Origin: Spirochaetota bacterium
GTDB taxonomy: Bacteria; Spirochaetota; Brachyspiria; Brachyspirales; JACRPF01
NCBI GenBank assembly: GCA_016214035.1
Contig: JACRPF010000004.1
Location: 270,322-334,321 of the forward strand
Direction of reading: 5' to 3'
Length of the DNA stretch: 64,000 bases
The notes under the pieces were generated by a model, which did no database searches, was not told the DNA's origin, and worked only from the letters and a program-made list of their open reading frames with translations. The translations under genes and the position numbers were made by a program. Position 1 is the first letter of the stretch. Each line of letters opens with the position of its first letter. Of this stretch, positions 54,985 through 62,174 are shown one piece after another.

Positions 54985-57024
54985 TTATTTTTTAACCGTG
55001 ATGAACGCTATCGAATGCGGCGGAAGCGTCATCGATATTCCCGACGCTTTTATGGTGACAGGTAATGCCGACACGAAATCCTCCGCGCGCTCAAGCAGCG
55101 GATGCGCATTGGTGTCGCCGCTCGACAGGACTATGCCGTCCGCCGACGCCGCCGTGAAGTCTTTCAGCGTAATCTCGGCGGGGACGGTCTGTGTCCACGA
55201 GGCGTTCACCGCCATAAGCTGCATGGTGCCGCCGTCTTCAGTTATCGACGCCATGATCGGTGTAGCGGGCACCGACGGCATACGTTCGTCGCCGGCAGTA
55301 TATTTCTTCGGGGTAAAGAACGGCGCGGTGCCGTTCATACCGAGCACCCAGTCGCCGAGACCGCGGTTGAAATAATAGTAAAGCCAGTAGATCATCGAAC
55401 GCTTCTCGGGCGACTGATGGAACAGCACACCGAAGCCGGGTTCATTGTTGCCGGAATATGATTTCCACGACGCTGCGCCGCGCACCACATCCTCGCGGGC
55501 GTAATAGAGCAGCCTCACTGCCCGGTACAGTGTGCCGATGATGTTTGCATTGCGCTTCTCATAATCAGCCGCTTTGCCGCTTTTCGGCATCGAATGCAGT
55601 CCCCACTCGGAATCATACTGATATACATCGAGTCCGGGATTATAGGCGGCTATGAGCGCATTGTATCTTCGCGCGCTGTTGAGCTTCGACATATTTTCAC
55701 CGAGAACGATCTCTTCAACATTATCAAGATCGCCGCCGCCGTACCAGTGCGGGCAGACGAAGTCGTAGCTCCCGCGCGCCGCATGGAGAAGATTATTGCC
55801 CCACTTCATGTGCGTTGGCGAGATTGACAATCCGATCTTCGCGTCCTTCTGCACCGCGCGTATGGCGGCGCTTACCGCTTTGATGTGCTCGGCATATATA
55901 TCGGGGGTCGGAAACGCTTTTCCCGCCTTGGTATTACCCCACGCGCCCATCATGTACGTTTCATTGCCGATCTCCCAATACTTGAACTTGTAACCCTTTG
56001 CAAGACAATACTTCACCGTGGCCGCCCATTCCTCCGGCGTAAACATGCTGTTCGCATGATAATCCTCAAGCTCGATGATCGTCGTTTCCTGCGGTATATT
56101 CACACGATCAAGGAAGTACACTATCTTATCCATGGATTCTTCGCGTGTCTTGAACGGTTCGTCCTGAATAACGCCGTAAAACCGCGTGAGCGGCATTCTG
56201 AGCCCGCGCATCTCATCTTCCATCTTCGGCGTCATCGCGTATTCGCCGGTCTTCGAATACGGAAATCCCGTCCAGCGGCCGAGGCTCAGCATCGAAACAC
56301 CGCCGACGAGTTTGTTCACCGGCCGTACGCGTTCTTTGGCATTCACCGTCACCGCGAATCTGTCGCCGGGCGTAAGCCGCAGCGGGATAGGATCATACGC
56401 GATGGTCGCGTCATTGACAAGCCCCGATGTGATGCCCGGTGTCTCAATGACAGATACATCATCAATCCACATCGTTTTCGGCGCGTTATAATTCGTTGTT
56501 ATGAAAAAGCCCAGATACACATACTGCGCGGCATCACAGAAAAACTCAACGCTTTCATTGACCGTGAATTCATAACGCTTCCATTCGGCACCGGTTTCAA
56601 ACCTGAACGACCCCACACCCGGACCGTCCACGAACGGATTCACCTTTTTGTATGAATACATCCCGAGTGTCGCGGCACCGGGCGAATCGGTGCGGGCCCA
56701 GAATGACACGGTGTAGCGCATGTTCTTTTTGGGACGAACGGCATTCTTATCCGGCGAGGTGACGACAAGGCCGAACCACGATCCGGGATTTGCGGGACGG
56801 AATATCCGGAGCGACGCATTGCCGCCGTGCGGATTGACCGTATCACGCGTGACATTTGAGGCGATCTTTCCCTCGTTGGGGCCCCAGTGCGTCCACGTTG
56901 ACGCCAGGTCGGCGATGGTAGTAAAATCGGTTTCAAAATCACCGTTTTGAATAAGGTTTTCGGCGGATCTTGCCGCCGCGGCGGTGATCAGTGTCAGAAT
57001 CAGGCAGATGATCGCGTATTTCAT
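54985..57024 (-). CDS. Secreted GH51-like alpha-L-arabinofuranosidase with N-terminal CBM
   Basis: 679 residues. GGAGG lies seven bases before the ATG at 57022-57024. Signal peptide (YAIICLILTLITAAAARSA). Residues 23-195 are a CBM4/9-like sandwich (NLIQNGDFETDF... and MWIDDVSVIE), where enzyme-linked modules bind glycan. The barrel has acid/base Glu355 in YWEIGNETY and nucleophile Glu473 in YQYDSEWGLH. A beta-domain with LMAVNASWTQTVPAEI follows, as in GH51. It is divergent from the AraC regulator at 57137, its likely activator. Confidence 0.82.
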   Translation of the reverse strand: MKYAIICLILTLITAAAARSAENLIQNGDFETDFTTIADLASTWTHWGPNEGKIASNVTRDTVNPHGGNASLRIFRPANPGSWFGLVVTSPDKNAVRPKKNMRYTVSFWARTDSPGAATLGMYSYKKVNPFVDGPGVGSFRFETGAEWKRYEFTVNESVEFFCDAAQYVYLGFFITTNYNAPKTMWIDDVSVIETPGITSGLVNDATIAYDPIPLRLTPGDRFAVTVNAKERVRPVNKLVGGVSMLSLGRWTGFPYSKTGEYAMTPKMEDEMRGLRMPLTRFYGVIQDEPFKTREESMDKIVYFLDRVNIPQETTIIELEDYHANSMFTPEEWAATVKYCLAKGYKFKYWEIGNETYMMGAWGNTKAGKAFPTPDIYAEHIKAVSAAIRAVQKDAKIGLSISPTHMKWGNNLLHAARGSYDFVCPHWYGGGDLDNVEEIVLGENMSKLNSARRYNALIAAYNPGLDVYQYDSEWGLHSMPKSGKAADYEKRNANIIGTLYRAVRLLYYAREDVVRGAASWKSYSGNNEPGFGVLFHQSPEKRSMIYWLYYYFNRGLGDWVLGMNGTAPFFTPKKYTAGDERMPSVPATPIMASITEDGGTMQLMAVNASWTQTVPAEITLKDFTAASADGIVLSSGDTNAHPLLERAEDFVSALPVTIKASGISMTLPPHSIAFITVKK

Positions 57025-57136
57025 GGCGAAACCTCCGTACGGAACTGCATCCATTGTACTGCAGTATCTTCATTCCTGTCAATGGAGCATTCTACGAAAA
57101 GATGTAATTTTCTCCGCAACATGATATTATTAAGGC

Positions 57137-58015
57137 ATGGCCGCCGTACAATTCCACATCGATATCGATACGCTTTCTCCGGTCGTTGAAAATGCTGACC
57201 GCATCCGCTATCCGCACGGTATCAGCATCGGGCCGCGGATAATCGACGCATTTGAAATAGTACTCATCACCGAAGGCACGGGGACGGTGACGATACTCGA
57301 CCATACTTTCACGTTCCAGCCGGGTGACCTGTTCATCATACCGCCCGGCATCCGGCACGCTTATCGCTCCGCGCAAGCGGTAACACATTACTACGTATAT
57401 TTTCATCTGTCTCAGACCGAACGCAGACAGCGTGCATCGGCCCGACGCATCGCATCAGCTGTATCGTTCAGCGACATTTCGCTGAGCGCCACGCATGTAT
57501 CAGACATCCCGTTCCGCATACCGGCGTTCCCCGCGGTAAAAACTGCTTTGTTTGAGGCGCTTGCCGCACGGCGTAAAAGCGCGGACCTGCGCTCGCTTGC
57601 TGCTGACACGCTGTCACTCAAACATCTGGCCGTCGAATTGCTCGCCGCCATTATCGAAACCGCCGCCGGAGGAGCCGCACACGCCCGCGCGCGCTTCTCA
57701 AAATCCACCGCATATATCAGCGCGCATCTCGCCGAACCGATACGCATTGATGAGCTTGCGGCGCTCGAAGGGATTACCCCCAACTATTTCACCACGGAAT
57801 TCAGCCGTCAGTTCGGCATGACGCCGGTAGAATATCTCTCACGCAAACGCGTTGCGCAGGCAAAAATGCTTCTTGCTGAAGACATGCCGATACACGCCGT
57901 CGCAGCGCGCACCGGATTCCGCGACCAGTACTATTTTTCAAATGTGTTCAAGAAGTACACCGGCTCATCACCCCGACGCTTCAGAGCGGCGGCTGTTTCA
58001 CGGGTTCCAGGGTAA
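57137..58015 (+). CDS. Cupin-type AraC regulator
   Basis: 292 residues. N-terminal cupin sensor (ITEGTGTVTILDHTFTFQPG, FIIPPGIRHAYR). C-terminal AraC pair: IDELAALEGITPNYFTTEF and VAARTGFRDQYYFSNVF, followed by KKYTGSSPRRFR. It is divergent from the GH51-like gene with a gap of 112 bases, so control of that gene is likely. A TATTAT box ends six bases before the ATG, but no good -35 accompanies it and no ribosome site is seen. Confidence 0.9.
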   Translation: MAAVQFHIDIDTLSPVVENADRIRYPHGISIGPRIIDAFEIVLITEGTGTVTILDHTFTFQPGDLFIIPPGIRHAYRSAQAVTHYYVYFHLSQTERRQRASARRIASAVSFSDISLSATHVSDIPFRIPAFPAVKTALFEALAARRKSADLRSLAADTLSLKHLAVELLAAIIETAAGGAAHARARFSKSTAYISAHLAEPIRIDELAALEGITPNYFTTEFSRQFGMTPVEYLSRKRVAQAKMLLAEDMPIHAVAARTGFRDQYYFSNVFKKYTGSSPRRFRAAAVSRVPG

Positions 58016-58159
58016 ATGATGGATAGATGGATAAAAATGGATAGTAGTTTTCTTTTTCGTCGCATATCATTATTTATAGTTTAACGCAACCTATCCACCG
58101 CGTCAAGCCGCATGTGCGGCCGGTCCGCTGATGTGATTTTTGTCCGTATCAAGTAATTG

Positions 58160-58330
58160 TCAATACTTTGCCCTATTTACACCTTCATCTACAATAGCGG
58201 GGCTGACAGGCGTGAGGAACAACTTTTCCCAAGGAACAATTTCATTCAGTTTTTCCAGCGGATCACCTTTCTGCGATATTTTATCCATACAGAACTCGTA
58301 TTCAAATAGGTTGCGTGTACGTCTCGGCAT
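58160..58330 (-). pseudogene. N-terminal remnant of an IS5-type transposase
   Basis: The frame reads FEYEFCMDKISQKGDPLEKL then NEIVPWEKL, matching the conserved start of IS5-family DDE transposases (…ISKKGDPLEKLN…IDWE.F). After this the family sequence stops and the frame ends within about 20 residues; no DDE domain remains anywhere nearby. It is a truncated fragment, not a functional gene. Confidence 0.75.
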
Positions 58331-58470
58331 TGCTAACTCCGACGAATTGATTACGTACGCCATATTTTATTATCTGTATGCCGTTTGTCAATTGTTGACC
58401 GAATTTTTCGAGGTGCCCTTTAATAAAAATAAGAATATCATGCTTCCGAACAAGCGGCTGGATTAAATCA

Positions 58471-58635
58471 GCACGGCATTCATCTTACTGCTTTTCAGTG
58501 AACGTGAACGGGAAGACCATGATGATATACCTCGGCAAGGAGCGTCTTAAGGAGGCTCGTCGCCTGAGGAATAACTACCTAAAAGTATGGGGTATTATTG
58601 AAAAAATGAAAGCGACGAGCCTTAAGATATTGTAG
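58471..58635 (+). pseudogene. Fragment of a mobile-element-associated small protein (DUF6788-like)
   Basis: The frame reads SVNVNGKTMMIYLGKERLKE and continues ARRLRNNYLKVWGIIEKM to a TAG at 58633-58635. The pattern of a beta-hairpin with G-K-T followed by a long helix resembles small proteins carried beside transposases, provisionally DUF6788. There is no start codon with a ribosome site, so it is a remnant. The assignment is from memory and tentative. Confidence 0.4.
58546..58626. repeat. Inverted repeat within the transposon graveyard
   Basis: CTTAAG plus GCTCGTCGC (58546-58551 and 58555-58563) is repeated in reverse complement as GCGACGAGC plus CTTAAG (58612-58626), enclosing about 48 bases and interrupted by three extra bases on the left arm. 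It lies inside the coding-like fragment 58471-58635. Confidence 0.55.
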
Positions 58636-58711
58636 AAAACGGAGGTTAAAGATAGGCACATGAGAGAATAGATTAACGCCATTGGGGCATACCCTGCTGT
58701 CCGTCTGGATA

Positions 58712-60211
58712 TTACCAGTTTTTCTTCACTACAGCATCGACATCGACGATGGAGTCGAGACCTTCAGGCTGCGGCAGAACGAAACGTATCTTCTGGATGC
58801 CGCCGTTCACATCCTTGGTGGCGCGGACGAATTTGCGTATCAGTATCGAATGCTCTATCGATACGCCGTCCTCGATGACCGACCCGAATATATAGCTCGT
58901 TCCTTTGATGATGACTCCCCTGCCGACGGAGACCGGATGCTCGTCGCTGCCGGTGATGTTCACCGAGCTCTCGATGCGCGCACCGTCTTTGATCGCAATA
59001 TTCCCCTTGATGATATTGCCCCAGAGTATCTCCACCTTGTCGCCGATATTCATGGTCTGATTGTCATAGCACGACAGATGCACGTTCGCCCATACGGTGA
59101 CGCCGCGGCCGAAGACCACCGCGCCGTCCACGAAAACGTTTTTCTGCAGATGCATGCCGTAGTTTATCTTCACGCGCTTGCCCAAATGTACGCCTTTGCC
59201 GATGACGATATCGAGCGGTTCGCCTTTGGTGTCGAGCGCGAGTATCTGCGCAATCACCTCGTCGGCGATGAAGAAGTCCTCCTCGTCGTCGATGGTGACG
59301 ATATCCTTTATCTTTTCATACACGCGTTCGCGCGCGATGTTATCCATCATCTTGAGCACGCTTTTATTATTGAAACCGAGCACGACGGTGTTTTCCTTCG
59401 GCGACACGGCGCCCACGGTGAGTCCGTGCTGGTTGAATATTGCGATGAGGTCGGTGATGTAAAGTTCGTGCTGAACGTTATTGCTTTTCAATTCGACGAT
59501 ATGCGACTGCAGATGCTCCATCGAAAACGCATACACGCCGGCGTTGAACTCGCGTATCGCAAGAAGTTCGTCTTTGGTGTACGAGAACGTCTCACCGGCG
59601 AGCGTCACGCGGTAATCACCGGTGAGCGCCATGATATCCTTATATTCTTTAATCTCGATGACCTTGCCCGCATGCGCTGATGCCTTGCCGTCGGCGGTGG
59701 TCTGTTTTGCACGGACAATGCGTCCGTAATAGTTCTCGTGAACCGGTCCCTCGAATATGCCGGTAAGCACCATCATATCGTTCTTCGAGGCTTTAAATGA
59801 CGCGCTGAAATCAGAAAGCGCCGCCGGATAGACAAGCCCCATATCGCCGGGAAGCACATAGCAGTGTTTCGCATGCTTTGCGGTGACCGCCGCAAGCGCC
59901 ACACGCACCGCATCGCCGGTACCGCGCTGTTCGGCCTGATACACGAACTGCGTCCGCTCGCGTTTACCGACGGCAACGGCGACATCCTCGGCTTTCACGC
60001 CCACGACGATGACGATATTCGCGTTATTGAGCCCCCGTTCAGCGGCGGCGTGCACACGCTCAACGGTTGATACGCCCCATATCTGATGCAGCATCTTCGA
60101 CTGCTCGCTTTTAATGCGCTTCCCGTGTCCGGCCGCAAGCACGACGACCGCATTTTCCGACGCCTCCGCGAACGGCGAGTTCAATCCTGCAAGTATGTCG
60201 GTGATGGTCAT
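58712..60211 (-). CDS. GlmU-like nucleotidyltransferase with left-handed beta-helix
   Basis: 499 residues. The N-terminal half is a sugar-phosphate nucleotidyltransferase: VVVLAAGHGKRIKSEQSKMLH, QAEQRGTGDAVRVAL, LPGDMGL, YGRIV and EFNAGVYAFS, as in the uridylyltransferase part of GlmU. The C-terminal third has hexapeptide repeats (GVHLGKRVKINYG, AVVFGRGVTVWANVHL, ARIESSVNITGSDEHPVSVG), but the acetyltransferase motifs of GlmU (the His and N-Y-D-G region) are not seen. It probably makes a UDP-sugar; acetylation may be absent or done elsewhere. It overlaps the small upstream gene by four bases. Confidence 0.85.
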   Translation of the reverse strand: MTITDILAGLNSPFAEASENAVVVLAAGHGKRIKSEQSKMLHQIWGVSTVERVHAAAERGLNNANIVIVVGVKAEDVAVAVGKRERTQFVYQAEQRGTGDAVRVALAAVTAKHAKHCYVLPGDMGLVYPAALSDFSASFKASKNDMMVLTGIFEGPVHENYYGRIVRAKQTTADGKASAHAGKVIEIKEYKDIMALTGDYRVTLAGETFSYTKDELLAIREFNAGVYAFSMEHLQSHIVELKSNNVQHELYITDLIAIFNQHGLTVGAVSPKENTVVLGFNNKSVLKMMDNIARERVYEKIKDIVTIDDEEDFFIADEVIAQILALDTKGEPLDIVIGKGVHLGKRVKINYGMHLQKNVFVDGAVVFGRGVTVWANVHLSCYDNQTMNIGDKVEILWGNIIKGNIAIKDGARIESSVNITGSDEHPVSVGRGVIIKGTSYIFGSVIEDGVSIEHSILIRKFVRATKDVNGGIQKIRFVLPQPEGLDSIVDVDAVVKKNW

Positions 60212-60519
60212 CGTGGCTCTCCTGTTTTGTCCGTGGACTCGTCATCTGAACGGAGCATTTTTCTGAATGCGAATATCATACGCTCAAATATCTCGTCGAC
60301 TTTTTTGTTCGTCCGTTCGCTTTTCACGATAAAATAATACCGCAATGCGATGAGCGGCTGACGCTCTTCGTAAAAATAGTGATCGCCGATCTTCTCGATA
60401 CCCGATTTGTAACCGGCGGTAAGATAGCAGCGGTGTGCATCGATCATCTTTCCCTGGTTATAGAAATCATTGCCCTTTCGCACGAGCGCGGCTTTTGTTG
60501 TTTCATCGAGGTCGGCCAT
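60208..60519 (-). CDS. Small conserved spirochaete-like protein
   Basis: 103 residues from the ATG at 60517-60519 (MADLDETTKAALVRKGNDFY). The ten-codon extension upstream lies inside a terminator hairpin (60535-60567), so it is unlikely to be coding. No ribosome site is obvious. The sequence is TPR-like (RKGNDFYNQGKMIDAHRCYL, IGDHYFYEERQPLIALRYYF). From memory, small proteins with the pattern KGN-x-x-(Y/L)-x-G...IGD-Y-(Y/F)-(Y/F)...A-(Y/L)-x-Y-Y occur in Treponema- and Borrelia-type spirochaetes; their role is unknown. Its stop overlaps the GlmU-like start. Confidence 0.65.
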   Translation of the reverse strand: MADLDETTKAALVRKGNDFYNQGKMIDAHRCYLTAGYKSGIEKIGDHYFYEERQPLIALRYYFIVKSERTNKKVDEIFERMIFAFRKMLRSDDESTDKTGEPR

Positions 60520-60534
60520 TGGATAAAAAACAGA

Positions 60535-60567
60535 AAAGCCCGCCGTCATTCAGCGACGGCGGGCTTT
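60535..60567 (-). terminator. Rho-independent terminator of the YHS-like gene
   Basis: AAAGCCCGCCGTC (60535-60547) pairs perfectly with GACGGCGGGCTTT (60555-60567) around a seven-base loop. On the minus strand TTTTCTGTTTTTT follows, so it ends the 60581-60988 transcript. Confidence 0.9.
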
Positions 60568-60580
60568 CACTGTACTTCGG

Positions 60581-60988
60581 TTATTTGGTTTTCGCGGGGG
60601 TCTTCACGGGTGCTTTCGCCGGGGCTTTGTCGTCAGTTTTCTTGACATCGTCGGCCTTAGCCGGGGTAAGATACTTTACCGCATCCTTTTTCATCGCCGC
60701 AACACAGTCTTTGCAGCAGACATAGATCTTCTTGCCCTTGTAGTCGACGAACAGTGACTTTGCGGTGACTTTGAAGTCCATCTTCATCACCGGGCAGACG
60801 ACCGTATCGCCCACTTTCGCTTCTTTCGACGTGAGCGTCTGCTCAAGTCCCTTCAATTCGGCCTTTGCAGCCATCTCGGTTTTTGCAGCCGTTGTCGCGG
60901 TTTTCGCCGCCGGCTTCGCGGTTTCAGCGGCAAATGCGGTCGTCAACGCGACAACACTTACTGCCACGAACATAAGAACTTTTTTCAT
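60581..60988 (-). CDS. Small exported YHS/TRASH-like metal-binding protein
   Basis: 135 residues. AGGAGG precedes the ATG. Signal peptide (MKKVLMFVAVSVVALTTAFA), then a Lys/Ala/Thr linker, a metal-binding-type domain (VVCPVMKMDFKVTAKSLFVDY... YVCCKDCVAAMKKD) with Cys65, Cys91, Cys92 and Cys95, and a Lys-Ala-Pro-rich tail. The C-P-V...C-C-x-x-C arrangement is that of YHS domains, which bind copper or other soft metals. It probably acts in the periplasm in metal handling. It is a single-gene transcript with its own promoter (61037-61064) and a strong terminator. Confidence 0.82.
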   Translation of the reverse strand: MKKVLMFVAVSVVALTTAFAAETAKPAAKTATTAAKTEMAAKAELKGLEQTLTSKEAKVGDTVVCPVMKMDFKVTAKSLFVDYKGKKIYVCCKDCVAAMKKDAVKYLTPAKADDVKKTDDKAPAKAPVKTPAKTK

Positions 60989-61036
60989 ACATGCCTCCTG
61001 GGCAATATACTTGGTAACGGAAAATCCGTTGTGAAT

Positions 61037-61064
61037 ATCATATGTCTAGCATGAAGTATGTCAA
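61037..61064 (-). promoter_or_regulatory. Sigma-70 promoter of the YHS-like gene
   Basis: -35 TTGACA (61059-61064), 16-base spacer, -10 TATGAT (61037-61042). The leader carries the dyad AACGGA-AAAA-TCCGTT (61015-61030) before the ribosome site. Confidence 0.75.
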
Positions 61065-61095
61065 GCGATATATTGAAATAACGCTGCATTTCAGT

Positions 61096-62127
61096 TCATT
61101 CTACCATCTTTACCAATGCCTGCTCAAGTACTGTCCCGCAATAGCCGCATCGATGGCACTGTTTGTCACAGGTTGTCACCCGATCGAACCAATCCTTCGG
61201 GATACGGTCATTTTCGATTATATACGGTGCAAATGCCGGACCGTAACCGGGCTCGCAGAGGTCGAGCAGATTACCGTGGAATTTCTGTTCCGCATATGCG
61301 GCGATAACCATGCGCGGACGTGAATGCATGCGGGTTGCCAGTTTCACCACGTCGAACAGCTCTTCATACCGTACAATATCCTCGGGTCGTACCCATGAGT
61401 TCTGAAGCACCGAAACGCGATGCGATTCATCCTGCGCGAGATAATTCCAGCAGGCGTGCGGCTTGAAGTCTTTCATAACGAGTGTTTCGACGATCTCCGT
61501 CTCATGCGCCACGCAATTATCATGGAACACCTGTCCGGAGCAGAAGTTCATGCAGCCGCTGTTCGCAAGCATCACAAGCTTTTTCCCGTTCGCATCCGCC
61601 CAGGTCTTCAGCTCCGCGATAAGAGCAGGATCGCGGTTATACTCGCGTTGTATATGGAATGAATCGAAATTCTTTGCCATATACTGCATGCCCTTGACGG
61701 TGCCGATGCGCATATTCACCGAGGCGCGGACCTCAACAGCCGGAAAATGTTTTTTCAGTATGAAAGCGACCGCCGGTGACGCCGTCGTCACAATGTCGAC
61801 GCCGCCGGTGCGTTCGCTGAGATATTCAATCGTCGATCGTATCTGATTCTCAAGGTACACCGAGTACGAATGCCTGCCGTAGCAGTTGCCGTTGATGAGA
61901 AGATCAAGCTTTACACCCATCGATTTTATGGCGATAAGATCCGCTTCGAGGTCCTGCTGCGCATGCCAGTCCACCTCGCCGTGCCGTTCCGCAACCGACG
62001 ACCGGCCCGTTGCGAAGTTCAGCCAGGGAAAGAACACCTCGCCGATGTGTTCGCGATAATCCGTGATGATATCGACGAACGACTCGCCTTCATCCGACGG
62101 CAGCTGATAGCCTACTGAGAATTGCAT
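61096..62127 (-). CDS. U32-peptidase-like Fe-S protein
   Basis: 343 residues, cytoplasmic. The TIM-barrel-like body has U32-type features: LLINGNCYGRHSYS, TTASPAVAFILKK, VEVRASVNMRIGTVKGMQYM, and the Cys set C192/C196 in SGCMNFC, C205 and C226. Unlike typical U32 proteins it also has C291 in LLDLCEPGYG and a C-terminal cluster CDKQCHRCGYC (C320, C324, C327, C330), enough for a second iron-sulfur cluster. U32 relatives (UbiU/UbiV, RlhA, TrhP) perform hydroxylations on RNA or ubiquinone precursors rather than proteolysis. The promoter at 62134-62161 ends six bases before the ATG with no ribosome site. Confidence 0.78.
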   Translation of the reverse strand: MQFSVGYQLPSDEGESFVDIITDYREHIGEVFFPWLNFATGRSSVAERHGEVDWHAQQDLEADLIAIKSMGVKLDLLINGNCYGRHSYSVYLENQIRSTIEYLSERTGGVDIVTTASPAVAFILKKHFPAVEVRASVNMRIGTVKGMQYMAKNFDSFHIQREYNRDPALIAELKTWADANGKKLVMLANSGCMNFCSGQVFHDNCVAHETEIVETLVMKDFKPHACWNYLAQDESHRVSVLQNSWVRPEDIVRYEELFDVVKLATRMHSRPRMVIAAYAEQKFHGNLLDLCEPGYGPAFAPYIIENDRIPKDWFDRVTTCDKQCHRCGYCGTVLEQALVKMVE

Positions 62128-62133
62128 ATACTT

Positions 62134-62161
62134 ACTATACTATTATTCCTGCGTGCGTCAA
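62134..62161 (-). promoter_or_regulatory. Sigma-70 promoter for the leaderless U32-like gene
   Basis: -35 TTGACG (62156-62161), 16-base spacer, -10 TATAGT (62134-62139). Six bases separate the -10 box from the ATG at 62127. Confidence 0.7.
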
Positions 62162-62174
62162 GCGATACTCCAGC

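Larger units (their letters stand above)
58016..58711. other. Transposon graveyard between AraC and GlmU-like genes
   Basis: 696 bases, more A+T-rich than the flanks, with no intact gene. It holds two degraded mobile-element fragments (58160-58330, 58471-58635), the inverted repeat above, short ATGGATAG-type repeats at 58018-58045 and the stem GCCGC-ATGT-GCGGC at 58107-58120 without a T-run. Confidence 0.65.

Noticed and set aside
57125-57136. A leaderless promoter for the AraC gene at 57137
   Set aside because: TATTAT ends six bases before the ATG, but no acceptable -35 box lies at 16-18 bases.
58107-58120. GCCGC-ATGT-GCGGC as a terminator of the AraC gene
   Set aside because: There is no T-run, and it lies almost 100 bases after the stop codon.
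60520-60549. An earlier start for the small spirochaete-like protein
   Set aside because: Those codons lie within the terminator hairpin of the upstream gene.
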